Positions 1 to 11,969 of a DNA stretch of 64,000 bases are shown piece after piece. This stretch comes from Colias croceus (Eukaryota; Arthropoda; Insecta; Lepidoptera; Pieridae). The stretch lies in assembly GCF_905220415.1 (NCBI RefSeq), contig NC_059539.1, positions 1,116,001 through 1,180,000 of the forward strand, in the 5' to 3' direction. Every line of letters begins with the position of its first letter. Within the stretch, counting starts at the first letter, position 1. The notes under the pieces were generated by a model. It had not been told where the DNA came from. It made no database searches and was given only the letters and a program-made list of their open reading frames with translations. The translations under genes were made by a program, and so were the position numbers.

Positions 1-1668
1 AGCAATTGAATAAAATACTGTTGTTCTCCACCGTGGCATCGCACGTGAGCTATTACAAATTTAAATGAACGCTCACTTCGACTCGTATTTTTGTATATTA
101 AGTAAGGCTATGTCAGGTAACGCAATAATTTAAATAGAAGCAGATCTTTTTGTATACGCAGATGTGCCGAATGAATAAGCGAGTATAAATAACGTTAATA
201 ACTTATTTGCCGTCTACAATTATTGTAGGTTTTGCTTGGTTGAATATGTAACGTGTTATGGAAATATAGTATCGTTGTATGATCAATTAGTTGATTGGTT
301 ATCTGGAATATGTATTTTTTAATCTTTTCAAAACAAATTTTGAGTCTGTTTTTGTATTTACATTCTGTATTTTTGTTTTCTAAATAAGTTAATATTTTAG
401 AAATATAAGTGATAATCCAGATAACGTTATTGGAGAGCTGTGAGATGATATGATTAAATAACTTTTTTTAATACAATTTATGAATTTATAACTATCTGGT
501 CCACGGACGAACCCACGGGCAAAGTCAAGTATTTTTTGTGTTAGTCTGATGTATAACCTATATTACGGTACAGGTCCATCCTAATCAGTCGAGTAGTTTT
601 TTCGTAAAAGTATAGTCTAACTATCCATACCCACAAACATTCGCATTTTTTATATTTATACAATCATAACAAAAATATTTTAAATAAACATTTATCCTAT
701 TTTTAAAGAAAGTTAAGTAATGAAGAATATAAACTTAAACGCCCACGTAACGTTTTAAATCTCTTCAATAAAAAGCCGGCTTGTCAACAACATAATTTTT
801 AACCTGGCGACGAACTTTACCTCAGTTTTGAATTGTAGATATCTAGGTTTTTTCAATGCTAACTTATGTTTTGTATTGTTAGACGTAATGCAATGTCGAA
901 TGGTTAATTATATGATAAGTCATTTTGTCACTATTGAAACCTATATCATGTCAAATAGTTTTAGTATAATATTATTGCTCAAACTATAGGTAATGAATTT
1001 TCATACGGTGGAAAGAAATTAGGAAAGTTGAAGATGCAATTGAATTGTCAAGTCAATCTTCATAGAAGATGAAGTAAAACTGGTGCCATACGAACGAGGC
1101 AGTCATATAGAAAGGCATAAAGCGCGAACACATGTCAGTTCATCTAAACCCATGTTCACACTCGACCACAATCTGAACATCGATCGTCCGCCCACGCTCG
1201 CTGCAAAAACAGCATTATCGCAATTTATAAGAGGCTGATGACCTGCGGAGTAAATAACTAAATAACAGGTGAATGCCTCCAACTTCTCCATACTGTATTA
1301 GAAACTACAGATCCGGTATCCACCAGATACTGGTTTCGACAAATGGGTTAGACGCTATCAATTAATGGTTATCTTTAATCGCCAGTTTTTCTCGTTCTAA
1401 CTATCTCAAATATGCGTCACAAATATGCAACAAACACGTCGAGATAGCAATTCAATGCCGTGTTATTTATAGAAAGTATCAAAGCTTATAAAAGAACGCG
1501 TAAAATATAAAATTTCACTAACAATGTCACAGTTAATCATAAACACAATGCATCGTGAAGGTTGCATGAAATTAGCAGAGAAAATCGAATGACTTGAATA
1601 AACGACAATATAAAACAATGGAGGAGTGTGAGGCGAATCGTATTCGTTAATTTTTCTCTCTATTATGT
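1..1668. other. No gene recognised
   Basis: AT-rich sequence with no convincing coding frame, RNA gene or bounded repeat. The only open frames are about 60 codons long and resemble no family I know. Confidence 0.5.
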
Positions 1669-1999
1669 ATTAGTGGCGTAACTTGCCATAGTTAAACCGG
1701 CTATTCACCTACCTGCAACAGGGGCAATATTGGAATTGCACCCTTAATTGACTACTTACTTGTGATGAGGCAAGCAAGGGCAATTCAGAGAACAGATGAA
1801 ACTGCTTCGACCTCCTTGCAAACGAGATTGTTCCAATATTACCCCTGAGGCAGGCATGTGAGTAGCCGGCTTTAATAGTTTCGTGCCAGAGTTACGTGAG
1901 GCGAAACGGGCAGGTGGGTTTATAATTAAATATAGGTCACAGTTAAAGGTTTGGTGCTTATTTTTAATAGGAAGATGCACATAGATTATCGCCACTAAT
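1669..1999. mobile_element. MITE-like element with imperfect inverted ends
   Basis: The left edge reads ATTAGTGGCG and the right edge CGCCACTAAT, an exact 10-bp terminal inverted repeat. The inverted similarity resumes inside: a block near 1693-1735 (CCGGCTATTCACC.. through GGGGCAATATTGGAA) is mirrored near 1830-1880 (..TTCCAATATTACCCC through GTGAGTAGCCGGC). Length 331 bp, no coding capacity, so a non-autonomous DNA element. I could not fix a target-site duplication or assign a superfamily. Confidence 0.6.
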
Positions 2000-2374
2000 G
2001 AAGTAAGGAAAGTAGTATTTCACAAACTTAAAACGGTTGTTCGTCTTGTATGGGACGAGTTCATGGATAGGTCTTAGAACATATTATACAATTTGTTAGA
2101 TGTGTTACTTCTGATAAAATTTCTATATCTACATTCCAAGATAAAATTCCTTCCAATTTTAAACTGTAATTGTTAGTCGTTTAAACTGAAGAATGACAAA
2201 AATAAGATAGGCAGCCAAAAAGTTATTTTTGTATAAAACAAATTCTTAGGACAATAATTATTTCTGAAGTATACTGATATATGAGTGTTTCTAATGAAGA
2301 CATGTCGATAAATTTAAAAATTAGTTTAAAAGACAATATATAATTACGAAAAAGAAACAAAACAAGACAAATTG
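2000..2374. other. No gene recognised
   Basis: AT-rich spacer between a MITE and a LINE fragment. Nothing identifiable. Confidence 0.4.
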
Positions 2375-3705
2375 TGAGATTGATTGAGACAACAAATCTC
2401 ATCAATTTTGTCGATTATACTGCAAAAGCACTCGATAAAAAAAGACAGGTTGACGTAGCTTATTTTGATTTTAAAAAGGCTTCGATCGCGTAAATAATGA
2501 TGTTCTTTTATCGAAATTTTCTAAATTTGGTTTTACACCCAAGTTGATAAAATACTTCGCTAACTATTTTGACGGTCGCGTCCAATACGTCCAACTCGGA
2601 CGTCTACGTTCCGATCCTTATTCCGTGCATTCTGGCGTAAGTCAGGGCAGCACTTTAGGACCTACTCATTTCTTGGTCATGGTAAATGACCTTCCTAATG
2701 TACTAAGATCAGCCCAATGTCTCATGTTCGCCGATGACTTAAAACTATTCTTAACTATCGAATCTCATTCCGATTGCTTATCTTTACAAAATGACATAAT
2801 AAATTTGACTTCTTGGTGCCACGAAAATCAATTAGAATTTAATATTTCAAAATGCAACATAATGACATACACTCGCTCGCGTTCACCTATTGTATATCCA
2901 TACAGCTTAGAAGGCACAACGCTGCGCAGAGTCGACCACATCCGCGATTTAGGAATACTTTTTGATAAAACTTTAACGTTTAATGAACATATTGAGGCTC
3001 TGTGTCAAAAAGCGTACAAATCCCTCGGCTTTATCGTACGGCAATCGGCGAGGTTTCAGGATAGAAAAACTGTCGTCGTATTGTACTCGGCCTACGTACG
3101 CAGTATATTGGAATACAACGCAATAATATGGAGCCCTCACGAAAAGAAATACACACTACTGCTCGAGAGGGTTCAAAGAAAGTTTGCTCGTTATTTGTAT
3201 TTAAAACTTTACGGATATTATCCTTACATGTATCCATCTCTTTTTGTAATAGGCATGGTTGGCTTAAATACACTTGAATTGAGACGAAAACTTGCTCTCA
3301 TAATTCACTATTACTTATTATTAAATAATCGCGTCGACAATCCTGTCGCTTTGGGTATGTGCGGGTTGTGGGCGCCGCCTCCCGGCGTGTCGCTGCGCCG
3401 CCGGCCGCTGTTCGCGGAGGCCTGTGTGCGGACGCAGGCGGCCGGCACCGCTCCGACACACTCGGCCCTTCATCTGTTAAATCGTGTGCTGGCCTCCGAT
3501 GCCACAATTGACATTTTTGCTAGTAGTATAAATACTGTCCTAGACCTCTGTATCAGGTACTTAGATGCACATTGAATGTAACTCCATTTTGTTTGTATTT
3601 TTGTTAACATATTGTTACTAAATTCTATGTATGCTTTGGTATTATTACTGTAAGTACAAAGAATGATTCTGTGTCAATAAATAAATAAATAAATAAATAA
3701 ATAAA
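2375..3705 (+). mobile_element. 5'-truncated non-LTR retrotransposon with (AAAT)n tail
   Basis: Coding similarity to a LINE reverse transcriptase starts near 2375 in the middle of the RT domain (..TTNLINFVDYTAKAL..) and runs to a stop at 3573-3575. A short 3' UTR of about 100 bp follows, then seven or so AAAT units (3676-3705). Missing endonuclease and 5' half plus a simple-repeat tail are typical of incomplete target-primed reverse transcription. A clear target-site duplication was not found. Confidence 0.8.
2392..3575 (+). pseudogene. LINE reverse transcriptase, C-terminal part, frameshifted
   Basis: The longest open frame is 2544-3575 (343 codons). In-frame similarity extends upstream to about 2392 if one lost base near 2481 is allowed: the frame reads FDFKKA and then continues one frame over as FDRVNND, the usual RT motif around the first catalytic Asp. 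Later landmarks are SGVSQGSTLGPTHFLVMVND (RT motif B region), the catalytic box MFADDLK near residues 62-68 of the open part, and the thumb and C-terminal helices (HIEALCQKAYKSLGF, RSILEYNAIIWSP). The protein would polymerise cDNA at a nicked target, but this copy lacks the endonuclease and palm N-terminus and is surely dead. A Jockey-like or related clade is likely. The stretch 3355-3470 is much more GC-rich than its surroundings. Confidence 0.8.
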
Positions 3706-4021
3706 TGACCGAAAAATAATCAACTTTGTATCAACCAAAAACACAGATAACACAAAAACGTCACACGTCAGTCAGACATTTCTGTACCGTCGCATCACTA
3801 CAATAACCCAGATTAGTCGATAAATAATCGTTAAGCTGATAAAGAGATCCAAATAAACAATGCACGAGACAATTAATAGATAGCATGTGTGAATGTGGGT
3901 CATGGCAATGGTATCGCCATCGTGTGCGAGTTGTACTCATATATGTATTTTATTTAACATGGCTTTTAAATGCAGTTAGAAGACTATATTTCAAAATTGC
4001 GATAGTTAAGTTAATTCTAAA
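3706..4021. other. No gene recognised
   Basis: AT-rich sequence between a LINE tail and a Helitron-like copy. Nothing identifiable. Confidence 0.4.
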
Positions 4022-4288
4022 CTAGCTTTCCACCCGCAGCTTCGCCCGCGCAGTCAAAGAAAAACCCGCATAGTTCCCGTTCCCGTGGGATTTCCGGGAT
4101 AAAACCTATCCTATTTCCCGGGGTAAAATACTACTGCCTATGGGGAAATAGGCTACTGCCTATGTCCTTTCTCGGGTATCAAAATATCTCTATACCAAAT
4201 TTCATGCAAATTGGTTCAGTAGTTAAGGCGTGATTGACTAACAGACAGACAGACAGAGTTGCTTTCGCATTTATAATATTAGTATGGA
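4022..4288 (-). mobile_element. Helitron-like non-autonomous element, body A
   Basis: Read on the minus strand it opens TCCATACTAATATTATAAA, carries the ACTCTGTCTG..-type block (seen as CAGACAGACAGACAG on the plus strand near 4243) and ends in the hairpin GGGCGAAGC..GGGTGGAAAGCTAG. About 267 bp. It contains a short duplicated stretch (CTACTGCCTATG twice, 4131-4162) absent from other A copies. Confidence 0.7.
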
Positions 4289-4509
4289 TTTTGTGACCGA
4301 AAAATACAAGAAAAAGTATAAGATTTACCTATATGTACTGATTGACCCGAAAATGAAAACCTAACTCAAGACCAAATAATTCATTTAATTTGGGATAACG
4401 AACATCTCGTTGTTATCCCAAATTAAAATAATTTGTAAAGTAAATTAATAGTTTGTAGCATTGAATATGTTTTCAGCATATAAAGATCGATATTGGTTAT
4501 ACTGAACCA

Positions 4510-4697
4510 TCACTACATAGTATAAAACAAGTCGCTTTCTCTGTCCCTATGTCACTTTGTATGCTTGAATCTTTAAAACTACGCAACGGATTTTGATGCG
4601 GTTTTTTTAAATAGATAGAGTGATTCAAGAGGAAGGTTTTAGTATATAATTTATTAGGTTTTAGACAAAGCGGGCGAAGCCGCGGGCGGTAAGCTAG
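4510..4697 (+). mobile_element. Helitron-like non-autonomous element, body C
   Basis: Opens TCACTACATAGTATAAAAC and ends GGGCGAAGCCGCGGGCGGTA plus AGCTAG. 188 bp, apparently full length for this body type. Host A/T flanks fit Helitron insertion between A and T. Confidence 0.7.
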
Positions 4698-7525
4698 TAT
4701 TATAATAAATTGCTACATTTCATATTAAAAGTCTCTAGATAATCCGGCAGCGGACAGCAAGCGCTATCAAATAAACAGTCACAACTCACAACTCACAATC
4801 CGGTAAAGTTATTCATTCAAGATTAAAAACATATTGCGAATCTAGATTGGGATATAATGTGTTTTCATTTTTTGCTATCACAGCTTGCCGCGTTGTTTTC
4901 GCATTTTTCAATAACAAAAAGCGCTTGTTGTTGAACATTTATTTTTAAACTCGCCGGCCAGTAATAGACTTTGTTATTATTTCTCGGGGGAGATTAACAA
5001 TGTTTGAGGACTGGCTGGTTTTTTTTATGTCAAATCCACGATGACAGCTGTATGAAATTTGTCCTTTGCCTGCAGAATTTATGAACAATGGAAAGGACTA
5101 AAAAGATCTAAATTTAAATTTCGAGCGGTAAAATAAAAAATTGTAAAAATAATTTCAAAGCTTATGATTGCTGAAACTTTTGAAATTTACTGAGTTTGAT
5201 TCGAAAAATCCATAACGCTTGTGGTTTTTTAAAGATACCAAAACTATAAATTATTTTAATTGTACCGCGAATTTTGAAAACAAGAACTTCATAAAAAATA
5301 TCAGACGTAAAGCGTAAAATCCAATGACGTATGAGACCAACTTTAAGCAACTTGTTCCGCTTTTATAATATCAAGCTTAATAAGCGCCTGCGCCTTTTTA
5401 GTTTTTACATATTTTCTACGTGAATGTTATTTTTGTAATGGCCTAAAAATGATAATTATTTCTTTGTTTTTTTATTTATCTCTGTTGTTCCTTCATAGAA
5501 TTCGAGTATAAAAATCTTATGTAACTCAATGTAATTAAACAGCAAATTAACATTTAGAAAATAAATTCTTTACGAAGTTTTGAAAACAAAATGGGCGTCT
5601 ATTTAAAAAAAAAAGTTTCTTACTATATATAAAACTGGACGTTGTTTTCTTGTTTTTCTGTATACATAATTTATTTTAAAATTTAAATGAGTCACGGATA
5701 TTAAACTCGGTTTTGTGGTCTGGTGACCACGGACCACGCACCTAACTATGTATTAGGATAGTTTAAATAATTAATTAATTATATATTTTGTTTTTAAAGT
5801 ATATTTTTATCATGAAATAAATATATTAAGTTCTGGACTAGTATTTAAATGCAAAATTAGTCAAATTACTGTCTGACTATTTTTTACGCCGTTATTGTTT
5901 ATTAGATTTGTATACAGTAACTCCTAGAAAAACAGACTAGTTTTATTTTAATTAGAGTTAACATTTTGCATGAGAAACGGCTATCAAGTGAAGTTCGCAC
6001 GAGCAAAGCCACGAGAAAACTTAGTTATATAATATAAACTGGATTTAACTTTATATTTTATAAGTAAATAAGTATAATGTTTGAAAATATGTCTAAAAAG
6101 TATAACGTATTAAAAACTTAATTGATAAATCGATTATTATTGTCACGGGCGTGCTGCGTGCTTGTGGCGCCTAAAATGTTGCTTTTAACGCACATCCGGC
6201 TACAGATTAAATATATATTTGATTGATATTAACAAATAAATTATTTTACTGATATTAATTAAATATTATAAGTAATTTTTAGTGCTCCGTACCGAAATGG
6301 CATAACGGGACCCTATTACTGAGACTTCGCTGTCTGTCTGTCCATCCATCTGTCCCCTAGATGTATCTTTACGTTAAACTATTTAATTTAGAATAAGTAA
6401 GACATATTGTATTGATATTGTACATTTATTTTTAAGTTACTCGTATAAAATTAAATTGTCAATATGCATAATTTTTTTTAAACATCTTCTTTCGGCCGTG
6501 CTATAATTTTGTAAACAAAAATAACGACTCCATAATATAAATAAAATTACAATTTAATGACTTAAAACGTCAATAATAATTGTATAAATTACCTACCATT
6601 AGCCTACAGCCAAATTAAAAAAAAAAACTTAATGCACTTAGAAGACTGGTACTAAAGGTAAAACTTGTCTTACAAATATTCGAGGCCATTTTAATTTGTT
6701 CACATGTATATTTGAATGTTTATCTAAAAAGATATGCAATAATAATGTTTCACTGGCCTACGGCCTATCGCAGACACCAGTCCTCTTGGTTTATGTTTAT
6801 TTGTACTTTTGTTAATGTAGGTAGTTATAAGTTTTTTGAGGAAAATAAATGATTTTTATTTTATTATTTTATTGTAGCCCTCAGCCCCCGGAATCACAGA
6901 CACAATAGAAAATCTATTGTGTCGTGGCCCGATCTGGCCGCTCGGTGGTCAATGGGTTTTTAATACTACAAACATAAAACTATACAATACCTAGATATGT
7001 TTATTTCCCGAAGGCTTTTAAAAGGCAAGAATCCAAGTTTAATAATCTATTAAACGTAATTCAATCAAGAAGCAATACTACCAACTTACCAAGAATAACC
7101 TACAAGCGAGGTCAGTTTTCAAAAGCTTTTGAATAATGCTTTCCGGGGTTAATATAAAATATTAAAACCCTCATCAATAAATATCTTTATATTCTCTCAA
7201 CACAACGACAATCACTCACAACTACAAACTGAAACTTATATAATTAAGATCGAATTCTCAAACGACTCATTGATTTATGTAGGTACTATGTATTAATAAA
7301 TTGACAAACATTCTTTGTAATAAGTAAGCATGCTGTTTTTGAATAACGGCAATTTTTTTTTAAGTGACAATCGAGTCGTCAGACTACAGACCGGCCGTTC
7401 AGCCCCCCCGGCCAGGACAAGGCTTGGAACTGATGGGGGGAGGGGAAACATGCTGTACCTACTGCAAATAAAACAAATGTAACATCTTTATACCATGTTT
7501 ATCGTAAATAAAGAATTATGAATTA
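4698..7525. other. No gene recognised; AT-rich with minor repeats
   Basis: No coding frame of note. At 6283-6360 there is a block (GTGCTCCGTACCGAAATGGC.. followed by CTGTCTGTCTGTCC) that resembles a dispersed lepidopteran repeat, but I cannot delimit it. Poly-purine and AT runs occur throughout. Confidence 0.4.
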
Positions 7526-7746
7526 CTAGATTTCCACCCGCGGCTTCGCCCGCGTTTTCAAAGGAAAACCCGCATAGTTCCCGTTCCCGTGGGATTTCCG
7601 GGATAAAAACTATCCTATGTGTTAATCCAAGTTACTCTCTATATGTGTGCTAAATTTCATTGTAATCGGTTCAATAGTTTTTACGTGAAAGAGTAACAAA
7701 CATCCATACATCCATACAAACTTTCGCATTTAAAATATTAGTAGGA
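7526..7746 (-). mobile_element. Helitron-like non-autonomous element, body B
   Basis: Ends on the minus strand in GGGCGAAGCCGCGGGTGGAA and then ATCTAG. Its opposite end is TCCTACTAATATTTTAAATG. It carries the conserved block complementary to CCGTTCCCGTGGGATTTCCG that bodies A, B and E all share near the 3' end. 221 bp. Confidence 0.7.
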
Positions 7747-8510
7747 TGAACATCGATATGTACTTAAATACCACTCAGGGCCTCACTACGTCACCACAAC
7801 GTACAACAATTGAGTCACGCTCAATTAAATGCACCATACACGCGTATCGCACTCAAGCGCAATAATGTTTTACGCGCTTTCATTAACCAATTACGAAGCG
7901 ATTACGGAAAAACCGAATCATTATCTTGTTTGATATCCAATATGGTGTATAAATCACTCGTTTATATGCTTGCGGTTTAGGCTATTATGTTGAGCATGCT
8001 AAATCTGTTTTAGAATTACAATGAGTGTTATTCACAGAACATATATTTGTTGCAGTGGTGATATTAATTTGCACGATGCATTAGGACATTTTACAAAACT
8101 TCTGCCTTCCTTTGCTTAGTTTGAGCCTATCAACCTAATATATAAAAATTAAAATGATGCTACAAATTCATCGTTTTATGTTTTACTTACATATATTTTG
8201 GCAACATTTTAGCAACAACCTAACGCTATGCATTGCATCGTAATCGTTATTCCAATAATCTTTAATAAATGTACTTTAACAGATATGTTTTAAAAGTGCA
8301 AAACTCAAGCAAACCTAAAATTCATACACAAGCGACATATTACCGTCTCACTAAAACAATTATAACTTGTAACAATACTGAGAACAAGCTATTACGAAGC
8401 GATTAGTGGAACATTAGCGATAAGGGACTATTAATTCTCAAAACCTGCGGTCGATACCACGCGACAGTTTTACGAGATTTCGTCTATTCGTTGTACATTT
8501 CTACTTCTAG
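7747..8510. other. No gene recognised
   Basis: AT-rich spacer without identifiable content. Confidence 0.4.
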
Positions 8511-8518
8511 TACTAGAC

Positions 8519-8713
8519 CAGGGTTTCCCAATGTGTTTCAGCTCGCGACGCAGTTTCACGCTAAGTTTTTTGTCACGGCGCGGCCGCGGCGCCGCGGCCG
8601 GCGCCCGGCCCTACCCGCGCCGTAAAAGGGTACTCGGGAATACAAGCACGGCGCCCGGCCCGGGCCCCTCTAACTTTCTACGGCCCGGGCGACGCAGAGT
8701 TTGGGAACCCCTG
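8519..8713. mobile_element. GC-rich hAT-type MITE with 8-bp target duplication
   Basis: Inverted ends CAGGGTTTCCCAA and TTTGGGAACCCCTG (the right end reads CAGGGGTTCCCAAA when reversed). The flanks are a perfect 8-bp direct repeat, TACTAGAC, at 8511-8518 and 8714-8721. An 8-bp duplication with CAGGG..CCCTG ends is the hAT signature. The 195-bp interior is strikingly GC-rich (GGCGCGGCCGCGGCGCCGCG) in an AT-rich region and encodes nothing convincing. Confidence 0.88.
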
Positions 8714-9853
8714 TACTAGACTGTTTATTGTATGTATGTCGAACTAACAAGCTTATTCGGCTCTTTAATTTAGCCTTGAATGGTTTAATTTGGGTATTAT
8801 AATTTTTAGACTTTATATTTGCAACGTTAATATAGCAAATATATAAAACTGCATAATATCTACCTAGGTACATAATTTACCTATAATCTGAAAACGTATA
8901 AATAATTCATTGTTTTTGTTTGTTTTCAAATACAATGAACCATATAATAGGGAAGGTAGTTTTTATCAAAAGATGTCAATCCATCACAACACTTAAAAAA
9001 TAAATATGAACCTAGAAGAACAAGTTCCGTGGGGACCGTATTGCGGTAAGTTTGAAGGTGAGAAATAGGGTTACAAACTATTTATTATAAGAAAAAATAT
9101 TTATATTAAGAACGCGAATAAAGTCAAATCACCCATCAACATTTAGTTGATACGTGTAATATTCAAGACCAAATATAAAAAATAAAATATATGTAAAACT
9201 TGATAATATTTTCGATTATACTGTCAGATCAAAAACATAAAATATTGAAATTGACTCGATAGAAAAAATTCACGAAGTTACCTCTAAATTTCACACTTTT
9301 ACGTTTTTTACTTGACATGGTAATGCCTATTATGTTCTTTTTTTCATAAACAATTATATTGAAACATTTGTGAGAACTTTGTCCGACCACTTTTTTGTAA
9401 TTACTTATAGTTTTGGTTTAATCACGATAAAACACTTTTGGCGCTTACTATATTTTTAATTACGCAAGAAATCATCTTGCATCGCACGTTCCGGGAGCTA
9501 AAAACATAATTCTATTTCATACATCAGACGCTATCGCTCCGTTGAGACGAGTAGACCATGCTCAAATTGCTGTGCCGCGCGCCGATTTTTTAATAATATT
9601 GTTTCAATATTGTTTTTTTGAAAATGGTACACAACAAAAGAACATTGAAACTTCAGAAACGAGAACTAAAAGAGATTCATATTTAAATGATATCTAACTA
9701 ATTTTCGAAGATAAGTTAATATAGTATTGTAATCATATTATTAATAAATAATTATTAGTTATTTATAATAAATAATAAATTATTATTTATTAATATGTAT
9801 TAATAAAAAATACGACTTTCGATTCATTTCAGAAACTTTATGCAGGTGAGTTT

Positions 9854-9912
9854 AGATATTACATAAATATGTAATATCTAATCACACTCACACGAATTTA
9901 TGCATAAATTCG
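9854..9912. repeat. Two adjacent short palindromes
   Basis: 9854-9879 is a near-perfect palindrome (AGATATTACATA, two-base centre, TATGTAATATCT). 9893-9912 is a perfect 20-bp palindrome (CGAATTTATGCATAAATTCG). Function unknown; they may be remnants of a foldback element. Confidence 0.55.
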
Positions 9913-9957
9913 TTTCCGTGGGCTGAGTATTGACGCGACGATCTTAGGTATACAAAC

Positions 9958-9958
<1 letters not shown>

Positions 9959-9982
<24 letters not shown>
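9959..9982. repeat. (AT)n microsatellite
   Basis: About twelve AT units in a row. Confidence 0.9.
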
Positions 9983-9988
<6 letters not shown>

Positions 9989-10257
9989 GGATACAAATAT
10001 TTCATTCATAGTGTTACATCAATAAAATCAAGAAAGATTTATGGTATATTTTTTTATGAATTATTATATTATTACTTATTAGTTATTACCATTACTACTA
10101 TGATTACCTACTACCTATTTGTAGATTCCTATGGTTGTTCCAGTAAATAACGTAAATAGGTTGTGAATAGTAGGTATATATAATATAATATATTCACAAT
10201 CTGTATTACTAATCACTGGTGCAGTGATGAGTGAACTCCCATAAATAATTATTATAA

Positions 10258-10440
10258 TCCATACTTATATTATAAATGCGAAAGTAACTCTGTCTGTCTG
10301 TCTGTTACTCAATCACGCCTAAACTACTGAACCAATTTGCATGAAATTTGGTATGGAGATATTTTGATACCCGAGAAAGGACATAGGCTACCTTTTATTG
10401 CGAAATATGTACCACGGGCGAAGCCGGGGCGGACCTCTAG
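10258..10440 (+). mobile_element. Helitron-like non-autonomous element, body A
   Basis: Opens TCCATACTTATATTATAAAT, then CTCTGTCTGTCTGTCTG, and ends CGGGCGAAGCCGGGGCGGAC plus CTCTAG. It is followed at once by the 449-bp tandem duplication. Confidence 0.7.
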
Positions 10441-10635
10441 TAAATTATAAAGTTATACCTGCTCATTATTTGAAATCTATCGTAAAATTAGTGTCAATAA
10501 AATTTTGTGTTTCGCGTTGTCACGTTATCACGTGTTTTTTCAATTCTTTTTTTATTGTATCCCTTGAAGTACAAGGATGGTTCTCATGTAGAGAAAACGT
10601 AAATATGTACGGGCGAAGCCGGGGCGGACCGCTAA
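10441..10635 (+). mobile_element. Helitron-like fragment, body F (unit 1)
   Basis: Ends GGGCGAAGCCGGGGCGGACC then GCTAA; the last base differs from the usual CTAG but fits CTRR. The 5' end cannot be seen and probably abuts the preceding element. Distinctive inner block: CTTGAAGTACAAGGATGGTT. Confidence 0.55.
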
Positions 10636-10660
10636 TTACAAATAAAATACATATCATTCA

Positions 10661-10886
10661 CTAGCTTTCCGCCTGCGGCTTCGCCCGCGTTTTCAAAGAA
10701 AAACCCGCATAGTTCCCGTTCCCGTGGGATTTCCGGGATAAAACCTAGCCTATGTTACTCATGGATAATGTAGCTTTCGAATGGTGAAAGAATTTTTAAA
10801 ATCGGTCTAGTAGTTTATGAGCCTATTCATTACAATCAATCAAACAAACAAACAAACAAAGTTTTCCTCTTTATAATATTAGTGTA
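10661..10886 (-). mobile_element. Helitron-like non-autonomous element, body E (unit 1)
   Basis: Starts CTAGCTTTCCGCCTGCGGCT on the plus strand, carries GTAGCTTTCGAATGGTGAAA and an (AAAC)n run, and ends TATAATATTAGTGTA. Complete relative to the copy at 22111-22340. Confidence 0.65.
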
Positions 10887-10889
10887 TAA

Positions 10890-11084
10890 ATAATTATAAA
10901 GTTATACCTGCTCATTATTTGAAATCTATCGTAAAATTAGTGTCAATAAAATTTCGCGTTTCGCGTTGTCACGTTATCACGTGTTTTTTCAATTCTTTTT
11001 TTATTGTATCCCTTGAAGTACAAGGATGGTTCTCATGTAGAGAAAACGTAAATATGTACGGGCGAAGCCGGGGCGGACCGCTAG
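10890..11084 (+). mobile_element. Helitron-like fragment, body F (unit 2)
   Basis: Near-identical to 10441-10635 but ending in CTAG rather than CTAA. Confidence 0.55.
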
Positions 11085-11109
11085 TTACAAATAAAATACA
11101 TATCATTCA

Positions 11110-11265
11110 CTAGCTTTCCGCCTGCGGCTTCGCCCGCGTTTTCAAATAATGTAGCTTTCGAATGGTGAAAGAATTTTTAAAATCGGTCTAGTAGTTTATG
11201 AGCCTATTCATTACAATCAAACAAACAAACAAACAAAGTTTTCCTCTTTATAATATTAGTGTAGA
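11110..11265 (-). mobile_element. Helitron-like element, body E, internally deleted (unit 2)
   Basis: Same as the copy at 10661-10886 apart from the 73-bp internal deletion. The outer end here reads TATAATATTAGTGTAGA. Confidence 0.65.
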
Positions 11266-11969
11266 TTAGTGTAGACAAGCACTATGAATAGGGTTGCCAA
11301 CTTTTTTTACAAGAAATAAAGTACGTATATTTAATATTCATAATTCATTATTCAGGTCTATGAAGATTATTAAACAGTATTTTAGCAAAACAAACATTAT
11401 TTATTGTAGTGTGTGCCCTCTGACTAAATAAAAAAAAATTGTGAGCGTCTAAATGTAACACATAATAATGTGTCTGCACTTTGATGCTGAAAACAGTCTT
11501 TTGTATAAGTACTTTTTTTTTGTTAAACAGTAAAAAGTATAATTTAGTGAAAAACAGTAGAATACTGTTTGGCAACCCTAAGTATGAATACACTCGCGAA
11601 TGCAAATTCTGGTTTTGTGCGTGTTTCCACTTTCAACTATCAAGTGACGATTTATTTATTTGTTTTGTTTCGTAATTATTATGGTCAAATATTAATAACG
11701 AAACAAATTATTATGGATTCGATATTTTATTGTTTCACGGTAGTCGTCTTGTCGTTTGCTCAAGAACGTGAAATTGAATGATAATTATTTTTTTTTTATA
11801 AAGTCAAAACCATTTTCTTTCAAATAAAAACTTGTTTTTATTGAAAACAAAAATCAGAGTGTTGCTAGGAATAAGTATAACATTAAATAGTAATGTTAGG
11901 ATATCGAAACATTTTTGTATAGGCCTGCACGTTATAGTGGAAACGCGCTCTAAGATCTGAGTAATATAC
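11266..11969. other. No gene recognised
   Basis: AT-rich. Short overlapping frames occur on both strands (about 60-85 codons) with no family resemblance. Confidence 0.4.

Larger units (their letters stand above)
8722..10257. other. No gene recognised; AT-rich with simple repeats and small palindromes
   Basis: Holds an AT dinucleotide run at 9959-9982, AT-rich self-complementary sequence near 9735-9800, and two small palindromes at 9854-9879 and 9893-9912. No coding frame or delimited transposon seen. Confidence 0.45.
10441..11265. repeat. Imperfect tandem duplication, period 449 bp
   Basis: Unit 1 is 10441-10889 and unit 2 is 10890-11265. The landmark TTATAAAGTTATACCTGCTC recurs exactly 449 bases downstream. 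Each unit is a body F piece ending CTAA or CTAG, joined to a body E piece in the opposite orientation. Unit 2 lacks about 73 bp (between TTTTCAAA and AATGTAGCTTTCG), which removes the conserved CCCGTTCCCGTGGG block. The order is therefore duplication of a composite, then deletion in one copy. Confidence 0.85.

Noticed and set aside
8531..8719. 62-codon frame in GC-rich DNA
   Set aside because: Lies wholly within the hAT MITE; GC-rich DNA gives open frames by chance.
10398..11113. Two related short frames (88 and 64 codons)
   Set aside because: They read through the tandemly duplicated Helitron-like pieces, not a gene.
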